Positions 16,579 to 25,682 are shown, numbered from the stretch's first letter. The stretch is DNA of 64,000 bases from Xanthomonas sp. 10-10 (GCF_040182365.1 NZ_CP144460.1:4030001-4094000); one strand, 5' to 3'. A program made the numbers and translations. The notes: a model not told the origin generated them from the letters alone.

Positions 16579-18666
16579 ATGAACTCATGGATCGACGCCA
16601 CGCTGGAGTGGATCGGACACCACCCCACCTTGGCTGGCGTGGTGATCTTTGCCATCGCATTCTGTGATGCGGTGATCGTGCTCGGCGCCATCGTGCCCGC
16701 GCTACCGCTGCTGTTCGCCATCGGCGTGCTGATCGGGCTCGGCCAGATCAACGGGCCGTATGCGGTGGTTTGCGCCACGCTGGGCGCGTTCGTCGGCGAT
16801 GCGCTGAGTTTCTGGGTGGGCCATCGCTGGGGTCACCAGTTGCACACGTATTGGCCGTTCCGCCGCTATCCCCAGTTGCTGGAACGCGGCGAGCTGCTGT
16901 TCCGGCGCAATGCCTTCAAGAGCATCCTGATCGCACGCTATGTCGGCGCGGTGCGGCCGTTCGTGCCGGCCATCGCCGGCATGTCGCACATGCCGTTCAA
17001 GCGCTACCTGGTTGCCAGCGGGCTGGCCTGCGTGTCGTGGGCGCTGCTGTTTCTGGTGCCGGGCTGGGTACTGGGCACCGCCTACGACGCCGTGGCCGCA
17101 GTGGCCGGGCGCCTGTTCGTGGTGGTCGCCTTGCTGGCTGCGGTGATCGGCCTGGCCTGGGCCATGGTGCTGTATTCGTACCGCTGGTCGGCAGGCCATC
17201 TGGATGCCCTGCTGGCGCGGCTGCTGGAGTGGTCGCATCGGCACCCGGTGCTGGGCAACTGGTCGGTCAGCGTGTTCGACCCACGCCGACGCGAGTCGGT
17301 CCCGTTGGCGATGATGGCGCTGATGCTGTTGCTGCTGGGCTGGGGCTGGTTCGTGTTGCTGATGGTGGTGCTGGCGCATGGCGAGCCGCTGCGCGTGGAC
17401 CTGGCCGTGCACGACCTGATGCTGGCCTTGCGCAACCCGCTGGCCGATTACCCGATGGTCGCGCTGGCCTCGCTGGGCGATTGGCAGGTGTTGTTGCCGG
17501 CGATCGCCGCAGCGATGGGCTACCTGGCCTGGCGGCGCCGCTGGATGGCGGTGACGCACTGGGTGATCGCACTGGCGTTTGGCCTGGCGCTGACGCAACT
17601 GCTGGGCGCCACTGTCCAGGTGGTGCGCCCGCCGGCCGCCAGCAGCGGCTTCGGGTTTCCGTCGGTGGCGGTCACCATGGCCACGATCGGTTTTGGCTTC
17701 TTCGCGCTGCTGATCGCGCGCGAACTGCCCGGCCGGCGCCGGGTGTGGCCATATCTGGTCAGTGGCGCGATCGTCTCCCTGATCGGCTTCGCACGCCTGT
17801 ACCTGGGCGCGCATTGGCTCAGCGACGTGGTCGGCGGCATGTTGTTCGGCATCTTCTGGCTGCTGGTGCTGGGCATTGCATATCGGCGCCGCGCCACCCG
17901 CGCGTTCTGGGTCAAGCCGGTGTCGTGGACCTTCTACGGCGTGTTCGTGGGCTGCGCGATCTTCTTTGCGCCGCGCAATCTCGACACCAAGCTGGCCAAG
18001 TTCGAGCCGCCACCGCCGCTGCTGATGGATCTGCCCGCCAGCGACTGGTGGGAGGGGCAATGGCGGCTGCTGCCGGCACGCCGCAATGAATTCGACGACG
18101 ACCAACGTTGGCCGCTGGACGTACAGGTTGCCGGCCCGCTCGCGCCGCTGCAACGCCAGCTCGAAGCGCGCGGCTGGCGGGCACAACCGCAGGCGGGCTG
18201 GGAGCAGGCGCTGCATCTGCTGGATGTGAGTGGCCGCCCGGACGAAGTTCCGATCCTGCCGGCCACGCTGGACACCCAGGTTGAAGCCTTGCTGATGGTG
18301 CGTCATGCCGCGCCAGGGCACGTGCATGTGTTGCGCCTGTGGCCTGCAGCCGCGCGCTTGCAACCCAATGCGCAGCCATTGTGGGTAGGCAGCACGCAGA
18401 CGCTGCGCTACAGCCGCCACTTCAGCCTGATCGGCCTGTGGTACCCGCTACGCGGTGTGGACCCTGCACTGAGCGCGTTGCGCCAGGCACTGGACCCCTT
18501 GCCGCATCGCCTGGAACAGCGTCGACGCTCGCAGGTGCCCGTGATACTGATCGACAGTAGCTCGGAAAATGCGTTGCGGCCAGAAGGCAAAGACAATGCT
18601 GCACCGCAGCCGGAAACCACCGCATCCGACCCGGCGGCATCGGCTCCGTCACAACAGCGCCGTTGA
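16579..18666 (+). CDS. DedA-PAP2-LssY fusion membrane protein
   Basis: A 695-residue polytopic protein. Residues 1-200 are a DedA (SNARE-associated/VTT) domain with the characteristic ARYVGAVRPFVPAIAGMSHM segment. Residues about 250-430 form a PAP2-type phosphatase domain and the rest resembles the LssY C-terminal domain. PAP2 motif 3 is kept in part (ARLYLGAHWLSDVVGG with Arg, His, Asp), but motif 2 reads GFPSVAV instead of PSGH, so the catalytic histidine is absent, and the motif 1 lysine is not obvious before VVRP. It may therefore bind or move undecaprenyl or phospholipid phosphate instead of hydrolysing it. DedA proteins are now linked to lipid-phosphate flipping, which fits. Confidence 0.88.
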   Translation: MNSWIDATLEWIGHHPTLAGVVIFAIAFCDAVIVLGAIVPALPLLFAIGVLIGLGQINGPYAVVCATLGAFVGDALSFWVGHRWGHQLHTYWPFRRYPQLLERGELLFRRNAFKSILIARYVGAVRPFVPAIAGMSHMPFKRYLVASGLACVSWALLFLVPGWVLGTAYDAVAAVAGRLFVVVALLAAVIGLAWAMVLYSYRWSAGHLDALLARLLEWSHRHPVLGNWSVSVFDPRRRESVPLAMMALMLLLLGWGWFVLLMVVLAHGEPLRVDLAVHDLMLALRNPLADYPMVALASLGDWQVLLPAIAAAMGYLAWRRRWMAVTHWVIALAFGLALTQLLGATVQVVRPPAASSGFGFPSVAVTMATIGFGFFALLIARELPGRRRVWPYLVSGAIVSLIGFARLYLGAHWLSDVVGGMLFGIFWLLVLGIAYRRRATRAFWVKPVSWTFYGVFVGCAIFFAPRNLDTKLAKFEPPPPLLMDLPASDWWEGQWRLLPARRNEFDDDQRWPLDVQVAGPLAPLQRQLEARGWRAQPQAGWEQALHLLDVSGRPDEVPILPATLDTQVEALLMVRHAAPGHVHVLRLWPAAARLQPNAQPLWVGSTQTLRYSRHFSLIGLWYPLRGVDPALSALRQALDPLPHRLEQRRRSQVPVILIDSSSENALRPEGKDNAAPQPETTASDPAASAPSQQRR

Positions 18667-18845
18667 TCGATCGGGCTACAGCGGCGATCGGCCAGCAACC
18701 ACGGGCGCAGCACTGTAGATCAGAGCTGCTGGCAAAACCCTTGAACGCTGTAGCGATGGCGGCAACGCGTTCGCGTCGTTTGGATGCGGCCGAATGTTTA
18801 GGTCAGAAGCCCTGGTGAGTCGAGGGCGCGGCGCCCTTACCGCTC

Positions 18846-18912
18846 GCGGGACACGCCGTGAGTCCGTCCATGGAGGCTCGGTGGCGGAATCCATGCCGCC
18901 ACACGGTCCCGC
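18846..18912 (-). repeat. 67-bp palindromic element, copy D
   Basis: The ends are GCGGGAC/GTCCCGC (18846-18852 and 18906-18912). The inner stem has one mismatch. It lies in the 545-bp gap 18667-19211, where I see no gene; an 11-bp GCATTGCTTGC at 19035-19045 matches the start of the 42-bp repeats near 53.4 kb. Confidence 0.88.
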
Positions 18913-19211
18913 AATCGGCAAGGACACCGCCCCAGGACGTTGGTCGGTAGCTGCGTAAATCGCTGGCCGTCTCGCGAGTTGCATTGGCCTGCTGATGCGG
19001 GTTGCAGAATTACATGTGAGCTAGCGAAGTAGAAGCATTGCTTGCACCATGCCCACCGACCATCTCGACCGGCCCTTGCCCTGCAGAAAACTCGCAGGTT
19101 GGTCGCTCTACAACTCTTCGCACCGTTCAATCGCCTCTCAAGGCGAACGGGAGATTGCAAATCAGTGCCGTTCGGCACTACAAAGCCCGCATTGGCCCAA
19201 CACGCGATGCC

Positions 19212-20096
19212 TCACCACAACACGCCATCCACCGGCTGCATCGGCTCCGGCGCTTGCTCACCGATGGCCTGAAGCGCATCGATCTCCACCGTGCGGCACA
19301 TGGTGTCCAGCGGCAGGTCATGGATAGTGTTGGCGAACGGGTCGACCAGCTCATCGCCGATCTTCAGCACCGCCAGGAACATCAAGCCGGCCACCGTCGA
19401 TCCCACCGGGGTGGCGTACTGCAGCGTTTCCACCAGGCCGATCGGCAACAGCACGCAGAACAGCCGCGTAAACAGGTTCGGATAGAAGCGGTACTGATAC
19501 GGCAACGGCGTGTTTTTCAGCCGCTCCATGCCGCCTTGCGCGTTGGCGATATCCACCAGGATGCGCTCGACGCTGGCCTGCTGGATGCTATCGATCCAGC
19601 CAGCGCGACGCGCCTGTTCCACTGCGCGGCCTGTCGTGTCGAGCAAGCCATTGGCCACGTTCGTGCGGGTGATCACCGCTGCTACTTCGTCGGCCTCCAG
19701 CCGCGGCTCCAGTGCCATCGCCACCGGCAGCCGCCGCAACTGGCAACGCAATGCGTTGACGTAGGCGACCTGACGCAGCGCGATCGTGCGCCCCAACGCT
19801 GCAGCTTCCGGCGCAGACAGGATGCTGACGCTCAAACGCACCAGGTTGCGCGATGCATTGATCATCTGCCCCCACAGCACCCGCCCTTCCCACCAGCGCT
19901 GATAGGTGGAATTGGCGCGGAAGCCCAGGAACAACGCCAGTGCCGAACCGAAGATGGTCAACGGCAATGCCGGCGCGCGGAACGGCAGCACGTAATAGAT
20001 GATCGTGATCAACACGTCCCAGACAAACAACACCGCCAGGGTCCGCCAGACCTGACTGACTACATCCGCCACACGCGGTTTGACATCGATGATCAA
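19212..20096 (-). CDS. Bestrophin-family ion channel
   Basis: The 294-residue protein matches bacterial bestrophins: FRANSTYQRWWEGRVLWGQM after the first two helices, and the C-terminal GDELVDPFANTIHDLPLDTM, where acidic residues and PF.N..HDLPL are family hallmarks. Bacterial members form pentameric channels in the inner membrane, often cation-selective. The only fitting start is TTG 20096, with GAGGGAG eight bases upstream. It stands alone. No regulation visible. Confidence 0.92.
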   Translation of the reverse strand: MIIDVKPRVADVVSQVWRTLAVLFVWDVLITIIYYVLPFRAPALPLTIFGSALALFLGFRANSTYQRWWEGRVLWGQMINASRNLVRLSVSILSAPEAAALGRTIALRQVAYVNALRCQLRRLPVAMALEPRLEADEVAAVITRTNVANGLLDTTGRAVEQARRAGWIDSIQQASVERILVDIANAQGGMERLKNTPLPYQYRFYPNLFTRLFCVLLPIGLVETLQYATPVGSTVAGLMFLAVLKIGDELVDPFANTIHDLPLDTMCRTVEIDALQAIGEQAPEPMQPVDGVLW

Positions 20097-20378
20097 AGGC
20101 TCACTCCCTCACTGAAACGAGTTTCGCCATGGCGCGCACCCAGCGCATGGATGCCATCGATAGCGCACTCAAGCGTGGCGAGTGTGCCGTTGCGGCGGTG
20201 CAAGCACGGTGACGGGGCGGCCGAACGCCTTCCCTCGCCGCAGCGAAACACGCTGCGCGATCATCAGTCGGTCGTGGACGATACCCGGAATCGACCTACA
20301 TCGCCCTTCCAGGTCCGACGCCTTCGCACCGCATGCGCAACTGCCCGGCCATCGCTCGCGATACGGTGTTGGCTTCGC

Positions 20379-20975
20379 TCAGGGCATCCAGGCCAGCAAC
20401 TGATCCAGGCGCCGATGCGGGTCGTCCTGTTGCAACAGCGACAGGCGTTGCTGTTCGGTCAGCGGCAGCAATTCGGCCAGCCGCCAGCCCACCCACGCGG
20501 ACTGATCCAGCAGCCCTGGACCGACCGATGCGAATTCGCCGCCCACCTGTTCGAGCATGCGCTCGAGCACGGTTGCCAACAAACTGTGCTCGGGCCGTAA
20601 TTCGTCGTCGGTGTCGGGCTCGCACCAGCTCACCTCGCCCACTACCAGCCCGTTGTCGCGGATGCGCGAGCGCTGCACATGAAAGCGACGCGTGCCGCGC
20701 AAGCGCAGCACCAGCACGCCATCGGCGCCCACATCGAAATCCTCGATGCGCACCTCGGTGCCGAACGCCGCCGGCGTTGCCGGCACGCCAACCTCGTTGC
20801 CATCCAGGATCAGGCACACACCGAAGCTGGTGCCGCTGCGTCCGCACTCGCGCACCAGATCCAGATAGCGGCGCTCGAACACGCGCAGCCCCATCGCCGC
20901 GCCGGGCAACAACACGCTGTGCAACGGAAACAGCGGCAAGGCGCTGGTGTCGGCCATGGCGGGGGGCGATGCCAT
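20379..20975 (-). CDS. LON-domain (Lon N-terminal-like) protein
   Basis: A 198-residue protein made of just a Lon substrate-binding domain: LPLFPLHSVLLPGAAMGLRVFERRYLDLVREC is the classic start, followed by SFGVCLI and EVGVPATPAAFGTEVRIEDF. The AAA+ and protease parts of Lon are absent, so this is a stand-alone LAN/PUA-like domain protein. It may bind unfolded peptides or act as an adaptor. Its ATG (20975) overlaps the mpl stop in TGATG, giving translational coupling; a GTG one codon earlier is the alternative. The pairing with mpl may only reflect shared expression. 20097-20378 (282 bp) has no gene I can support. Confidence 0.88.
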   Translation of the reverse strand: MASPPAMADTSALPLFPLHSVLLPGAAMGLRVFERRYLDLVRECGRSGTSFGVCLILDGNEVGVPATPAAFGTEVRIEDFDVGADGVLVLRLRGTRRFHVQRSRIRDNGLVVGEVSWCEPDTDDELRPEHSLLATVLERMLEQVGGEFASVGPGLLDQSAWVGWRLAELLPLTEQQRLSLLQQDDPHRRLDQLLAWMP

Positions 20976-22333
20976 CACGACAGCTGCGCCAGGAAACGAC
21001 GCGGCGCGCCGTCGAACCCGCCATTGGACATGAACACCACATGGTCGCCCGGCTGCGCGATGTCGCCCAGCGTCTGCAGTAGCGCCTCCACGTCATGCGC
21101 CACGTGCGCCTGCCCGCGCACCTGCGCGATGATCGGCGCCGCATCCCATGGCAATTCGGGGCGATGCAGAAACACCACCGCATCGGCATCGTGCAGCGAC
21201 GGCGCCAGCGCCTGCGCATGCGCACCCAACCGCATCGAGTTGCTGCGCGGCTCCATCGCCACCAGCACGCGCGCCGCACCCACCTTCGCACGCAGCCCCT
21301 GCAACGTGGTCGCAATGGCGGTGGGGTGATGGGCGAAGTCGTCGTAGACGGTAATATCGCGCGCCTGCCCCAACACTTCCAGGCGGCGTTTGACGCTGTG
21401 AAAGTGCGCCAGCGCCGGCATCACCGTTGCCGGGTCCACCCCCACCGCATGCACCGCCGCCAGCGCGGCCAGTCCGTTGAGCACGTTGTGCCGCCCGACC
21501 AGCGGCCACTGCACCTGGCCGATCTCCACGCCGCGATGGGACACCGCAAACACGCTGCCATCGGCTGCAATCAGGCGCGCGCTCCACTCCAGCGCCGCAT
21601 CGAAGCCGAAGCGCTCCACCGGCGTCCAGCAGCCCATGGCCAAGACCTCGGCAAGCCGCGCGTCTTCGCCATTGACGATCAGGCGCCCACGCGCCGGCAC
21701 GGTACGGACCAGATGATGGAATTGGCGCTGGATGGCGCCCACGTCAGGAAAAATATCCGCGTGGTCGTACTCCAGGTTATTGAGGATCGCCACCAGCGGC
21801 CGGTAGTGCACGAACTTGCTGCGCTTGTCGAAGAATGCGGTGTCGTATTCGTCGGCTTCCACCACGAACTCGCGCCCCTGCCCCAGCCGCGCCGACACGT
21901 CGAAGTCCTCGGCCACGCCGCCGATCAAAAATCCCGGCGCGCGGCCGGCCGCCTCGAGCAGATAGCTCAGGATGGTGGTGGTGGTGGTCTTGCCATGGGT
22001 GCCGGCAACCGCCAGGGTGTCGCGGCCCGGCAGCACCTGCTCGGCCAGCCATTGGGCACCGGAGGTATAACGGCGGCCAGCATCGAGTACCGCTTCCACT
22101 GCCGGGTTGCCGCGCGACAAGGCATTGCCGATGACCACCTCGGTGGCGTCTGCCGAGATATTGGACGGCGCGTAGCCCTGGGCCAGCGCGATGCCGAGCG
22201 TTTCCAGCTGGGTGGACATCGGCGGATAGATGGCCTGGTCGCTGCCTTCTACCTGCCAGCCCAGTTCGCGCGCCAGGGCGGCCACACCGCCCATGAAAGT
22301 CCCGGCGATGCCGAGGATGTGGAGTTTGCTCAT
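20975..22333 (-). CDS. mpl: UDP-N-acetylmuramate:L-Ala-gamma-D-Glu-meso-DAP ligase
   Basis: The 452-residue enzyme belongs to the Mur ligase family. The nucleotide motif is AVAGTHGKTTTTTILSYLL (GKT at residues 114-116), the N-terminal HILGIAGTFMGGVAALA is typical of Mpl/MurC, and DDFAHHPTAIATTL is the C-terminal domain signature. Mpl reattaches the recycled murein tripeptide to UDP-MurNAc, saving peptidoglycan precursors in the cytoplasm. Length equals that of known Mpl proteins. The Mpl assignment over MurC rests on the GTFMGG motif and the isolated position outside a dcw cluster. Confidence 0.93.
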   Translation of the reverse strand: MSKLHILGIAGTFMGGVAALARELGWQVEGSDQAIYPPMSTQLETLGIALAQGYAPSNISADATEVVIGNALSRGNPAVEAVLDAGRRYTSGAQWLAEQVLPGRDTLAVAGTHGKTTTTTILSYLLEAAGRAPGFLIGGVAEDFDVSARLGQGREFVVEADEYDTAFFDKRSKFVHYRPLVAILNNLEYDHADIFPDVGAIQRQFHHLVRTVPARGRLIVNGEDARLAEVLAMGCWTPVERFGFDAALEWSARLIAADGSVFAVSHRGVEIGQVQWPLVGRHNVLNGLAALAAVHAVGVDPATVMPALAHFHSVKRRLEVLGQARDITVYDDFAHHPTAIATTLQGLRAKVGAARVLVAMEPRSNSMRLGAHAQALAPSLHDADAVVFLHRPELPWDAAPIIAQVRGQAHVAHDVEALLQTLGDIAQPGDHVVFMSNGGFDGAPRRFLAQLS

Positions 22334-22393
22334 GCCGCATATTGTCGCCGATCACTGCAGTTGCAGGACATTCCGATCGGCACCGGGTGCAGC

Positions 22394-22432
22394 TGTCGGG
22401 AAACTCCTACCGTACTGTCGGGAATTTCCCGA
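22394..22432 (+). promoter_or_regulatory. Palindromic operator-like site upstream of candidate sRNA
   Basis: A perfect 15-base palindrome TCGGGAATTTCCCGA occupies 22418-22432, and TGTCGGGAA, its left half with TG, also occurs at 22394-22402. The palindrome is centred about 40 bases before the predicted RNA start, a usual activator or repressor position. Confidence 0.5.
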
Positions 22433-22465
22433 TATGCGAACTGCGTCACATCCCTCACTATGCTG

Positions 22466-22600
22466 AACGCCAGTCGCAGCACCCTTTGGTTCTACTCCCC
22501 AAGAGACCAAATCCCCAGGGAGCTCATGCTGTCGGGGCTCTGAGCAAGCTCACTACTGGCGTTATTCTGCCCCGGTCATCTCGTATGGCCGGGGTTTTTC
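22466..22600 (+). ncRNA. Candidate structured small RNA with C-rich loops
   Basis: There is no ORF here, but folding signals are strong. AACGCCAGT (22466-22474) pairs perfectly with ACTGGCGTT (22555-22563), closing a domain. Inside, TTTGGTTCT pairs with AGAGACCAAA with a loop ACTCCCCA, and a second hairpin GAGCTCA/TGAGC exposes a G-rich loop. An intrinsic terminator follows. Both flanking genes (mpl, adk) are on the other strand, so the + strand terminator must serve an independent transcript. CACTAT or TATGCT near 22456-22464 could be the -10 box. C-rich loops recall trans-acting sRNAs of xanthomonads, but I cannot assign a family. Confidence 0.6.
22569..22600 (+). terminator. Intrinsic terminator (+ strand)
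   Basis: CCCCGG (22570-22575) pairs with CCGGGG (22589-22594), followed by five T. On the minus strand there is no T-run after the stem, so it acts rightward only. Confidence 0.8.
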
Positions 22601-22683
22601 TTTGCTGGGATCTGGATCTGCAGACGACGCGGCCAACGGGCGCGCGGTGAACAGGACCGGGCATTGCGCCCGGCCCGGGTGAC

Positions 22684-23247
22684 TCAGCGGCCGAGCGCCT
22701 TGCTGATACGCTCCAGCACCTCGTCCAGCGACCCAACGCCATCGACGCGCGCCAACTTGCCGCGCTGCTCGTAGAAGCCGATCACCGGCGCGGTGGAATC
22801 GGTATAGACCTGCAGACGCTTGCGCACCGATTCCGGGTTGTCGTCCTCGCGGCCTTCGGCCTTGGCACGCCCGGCGATGCGCTCGACCAGCAATTCGCTG
22901 GCGACGTCCAGCTGCACCACTGCATCCAGTGGCTGACCGATCTTGCTGAGCAGGCTGTCCAGCGCATTGGCCTGGGCCACATTGCGCGGATAGCCATCGA
23001 GGATGAACCCCTTGGCGACATCGGCCTGACCGAGCCGCGCCTCCAGCATGCCGAGCAGGATGTCGTCGGACACCAGGTCGCCCCGCGCCATGACTTCCTT
23101 GGCCTTCAGGCCGAGCGGCGAACCGGCGGCCACTTCGGCACGCAGCAGGTCGCCGGTGGAAATGTGCGGGATTTCAAACGTGTCTTTGAGACGTGTCGCC
23201 TGGGTGCCCTTGCCCGAACCGGGCGGTCCCAACAGAACCAATCGCAT
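22684..23247 (-). CDS. adk: Adenylate kinase (short form)
   Basis: The 187-residue enzyme interconverts ATP + AMP and 2 ADP. P-loop GPPGSGKGTQ spans residues 7-16; AMP-site motif HISTGDLLRAEV and the FILDGYPRN segment are present. It lacks the long zinc-type LID found in 215-residue adenylate kinases, so it is the short form. A hairpin CCGGGC/GCCCGG (22657-22662 with 22668-22673) lies just past the stop and may end its transcript. Divergent from pfp across 159 bp. Confidence 0.97.
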   Translation of the reverse strand: MRLVLLGPPGSGKGTQATRLKDTFEIPHISTGDLLRAEVAAGSPLGLKAKEVMARGDLVSDDILLGMLEARLGQADVAKGFILDGYPRNVAQANALDSLLSKIGQPLDAVVQLDVASELLVERIAGRAKAEGREDDNPESVRKRLQVYTDSTAPVIGFYEQRGKLARVDGVGSLDEVLERISKALGR

Positions 23248-23406
23248 CAGTGGACTCCACTTTCGAATAAAAACGCGTTGCGGTTGGCGGCGTTAGACTC
23301 AAGCCTTCGCCGGCGCTGACCGTATGGTCGTGCAGCTTACCCCATCCGGGGAATGTCCCGGCACTGTCCCCTGCGCCATGTTTCCATGTGAGGAGCCCGT
23401 CCCCCT

Positions 23407-24663
23407 ATGTCCACTGGCAACTTGTTGTATGCCCAATCAGGCGGCGTCACCGCCGTCATCAACGCGACCGCCGCCGGCGTCATCACCGAAGCGCGCGCGC
23501 GCAAGATCAAGGTCCTGGCTGCCCGCAACGGCATCCTGGGCGCGCTGCGCGAGGAGCTGATCGACACCTCCAAGGAATCCTCTGCGGCGATCGCCGCCCT
23601 GGCGCAGACACCCGGCGGTGCGTTCGGCTCGTGCCGCTACAAGCTCAAGTCGCTGGAACAGGACAGCGCCAAGTACGAACGCCTGCTCGACGTGTTGCGC
23701 GCGCACGACGTGCGCTGGTTCCTCTACAACGGCGGCAACGATTCGGCCGACACCGCATGGAAGGTATCGCAGCTGGCCAAGGCCTACGGCTACCCGCTGC
23801 ACTGTATCGGCGTGCCCAAGACCATCGACAACGATCTGGCGGTGACCGACACCTGCCCCGGCTTCGGTTCGGCGGCCAAGTACACCGCGGTGTCCGTGCG
23901 CGAGGCTGCGCTGGATGTCGCCGCGATGGCCGATACCTCCACCAAGGTCTTCATCTACGAAGCGATGGGCCGTCACGCCGGCTGGCTGGCCGCCGCCGCC
24001 GGCCTGGCCGGCCAGGGTCCGGACGAGGCACCGCAGATCATCCTGCTGCCCGAGCGCGCCTTCGATCAGGCCGCGTTCCTGGCCAAGGTCAAGCAAGTGG
24101 TGGAGAAGGTGGGTTGGTGCGTGGTGGTCGCCAGCGAAGGCATCCATGACGCACATGGCCGTTTCGTCGCCGATGCCGGCGGGGCGACCGACTCGTTCGG
24201 CCACGCGCAACTCGGCGGCGTGGCCTCCTTCCTGGCTGCGCAGGTCAAGCAGGAGCTCGGCTACAAGGTGCACTGGACGCTACCCGATTACCTGCAACGC
24301 TCCGCACGCCACCTCGCCTCCAAGACCGACTGGGAACAGGCCCAGGCCGTCGGCAAGGCCGCCGTGCAATACGCCCTGAAGGGCATGAACGCGGTGATCC
24401 CGGTGATCGAACGCGTCAGCGACGCTCCCTATCGCTGGAAGATCGTGCCGGCCCCGCTGCACAAGGTGGCCAATCACGAAAAGAAGATGCCGCCCAGCTT
24501 CCTGCGCAAGGACGGCCTTGGCATCACCGAGCGCGCCCGCCGCTACTTCGCCCCGTTGATCAAGGGCGAAGCTCCGCTGGCCTACGGCAACGACGGCCTG
24601 CCCAAGTATGTGACCTTGAAGAATGTGGCGGTGGCGAAGAAATTGCCGGTGTGGGAAGGCTGA
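23407..24663 (+). CDS. pfp: Pyrophosphate-dependent 6-phosphofructokinase
   Basis: A 418-residue phosphofructokinase of the PPi-using group. It has YAQSGGVTAVIN at the N-terminus, GGNDSADT for the phosphoryl-donor site (the Asp here is typical of PPi users, where ATP enzymes have Gly), PKTIDNDLAVTDTCPGFGSAAKY as substrate motif, and MGRHAGWLAAAAGLA. It reversibly phosphorylates fructose-6-phosphate with pyrophosphate. Two other pyrophosphate enzymes, hppA and ppa, lie within 7 kb. It is the only glycolytic kinase in the window. Confidence 0.95.
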   Translation: MSTGNLLYAQSGGVTAVINATAAGVITEARARKIKVLAARNGILGALREELIDTSKESSAAIAALAQTPGGAFGSCRYKLKSLEQDSAKYERLLDVLRAHDVRWFLYNGGNDSADTAWKVSQLAKAYGYPLHCIGVPKTIDNDLAVTDTCPGFGSAAKYTAVSVREAALDVAAMADTSTKVFIYEAMGRHAGWLAAAAGLAGQGPDEAPQIILLPERAFDQAAFLAKVKQVVEKVGWCVVVASEGIHDAHGRFVADAGGATDSFGHAQLGGVASFLAAQVKQELGYKVHWTLPDYLQRSARHLASKTDWEQAQAVGKAAVQYALKGMNAVIPVIERVSDAPYRWKIVPAPLHKVANHEKKMPPSFLRKDGLGITERARRYFAPLIKGEAPLAYGNDGLPKYVTLKNVAVAKKLPVWEG

Positions 24664-24741
24664 GCGACTCTGCCGCGCGCCCTCGCTAGCGCATCTGTGT
24701 GAGGACGCTCATGCCGGCCGACCCTGGGCAGTCTGCGGAAT

Positions 24742-24804
24742 CTCCAACGGCAGTGCTCCATGAAGCAGGCAACCGCCGCCGCCAGGAGGCGGTTGCCGTT
24801 GGAG
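24742..24804 (+). terminator. Nested palindrome downstream of pfp
   Basis: The outer arms CTCCAACGG (24742-24750) and CCGTTGGAG (24796-24804) enclose a perfect 10-bp hairpin GGCAACCGCC/GGCGGTTGCC (24768-24777 with 24788-24797). The two stems share two bases, so they would be alternative or breathing structures. No T-run follows; it may be a factor-dependent end of the pfp transcript. The rest of 24664-25010 shows nothing else. Confidence 0.45.
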
Positions 24805-25010
24805 CCACTTTATATAGGGAATCTCCTGATTGCCGTGCAGGAGGTCGCTGACTGACACGTGCGCACATGCCTTTCGCTGTCGCAATGCGCGGCATGGTTC
24901 GGAGTGCAGACCACCGCGTTCGAAACACGACAGGACCTGGCTTCAATGAGCCGGCAGAGCGCGTACACATGGAAGCCAAGCGCTGCCGCCTTGCGCTGAG
25001 GCAAGAAAGA

Positions 25011-25682
25011 TCACGGCGACATTGCCAGATTGACCCCCAATGTGATCCATCCGCGTGGTGCCGCTACGTGATCACGCCCGACCATCAGGTCGACGCTGGA
25101 CGCCCTGCCCATCGGCCGGCGCATGCCAATTTGTGCACCCCACCCGTTGCGATCGTCTCCGGATGCTTCGGCCAATACTGTCCATTTGGGTGTGAGTACC
25201 TGCTCCAGACCGGCCCCTGCAGTGGTGGCATCGGACCCGGCATGCAGTGCGACCAGACCAAGATTGACGTGCATCCGCGTGGCCCCATCGGCGCCAAACG
25301 ACCACGTCAGCGGAACGGTGAGATAACTCGCGCGTTGCTGCGGGTCCTGCCAGTCGCGCTGCAGCCCGACCGCGACTGCCAGCCCCCAGACATGCTGCTC
25401 TGGATCACGCAGCATGTGCTTGGCTCCGATATCGAGCGCAGCAGATCCATGCCGGACATCGGTGATTCCTACGGAAAATTCCGTGCCCAGGACATTGCAG
25501 GCAGGTACCGCCGTGGCCGATGCACCACCCGGCGTTGCACGCCACCAGGCTTCCAGCTGGCATTGCCCACGTGGCGTGACGCCGGCATCGTCGACCACCA
25601 TGCTCGCCGCTGCGCGCACCGGCACCGGGTGCCACAGTGCGAAGAAGGCGAGCAGGCCCGGGGAATAACGCAATACCTTCAT
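25011..25682 (-). CDS. Secreted protein of unknown function, beta-strand rich
   Basis: I do not recognise this 223-residue protein. ATG 25682 gives a clear signal peptide (MKVLRYSPGLLAFFALWHPV, cut after VRAA), whereas the open frame upstream adds a poor N-terminus. The mature part has alternating polar/hydrophobic strands (WGLAVAVGLQRDW, ATRMHVNLGLVALH, NGWGAQIGMRRPMG, GWITLGVNLAMSP) that would suit a small outer-membrane barrel, and two cysteines (GQCQLE, VPACNV). It is next to another secreted unknown on the same strand, with a 473-bp gap between. No enzyme motif. Confidence 0.65.
   Translation of the reverse strand: MKVLRYSPGLLAFFALWHPVPVRAAASMVVDDAGVTPRGQCQLEAWWRATPGGASATAVPACNVLGTEFSVGITDVRHGSAALDIGAKHMLRDPEQHVWGLAVAVGLQRDWQDPQQRASYLTVPLTWSFGADGATRMHVNLGLVALHAGSDATTAGAGLEQVLTPKWTVLAEASGDDRNGWGAQIGMRRPMGRASSVDLMVGRDHVAAPRGWITLGVNLAMSP

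Noticed and set aside
16702-18420. 572-codon minus-strand frame, His/Gln/Arg rich
   Set aside because: Shadow of the DedA-PAP2 gene; composition is typical of antisense of a Leu/Val-rich membrane protein.
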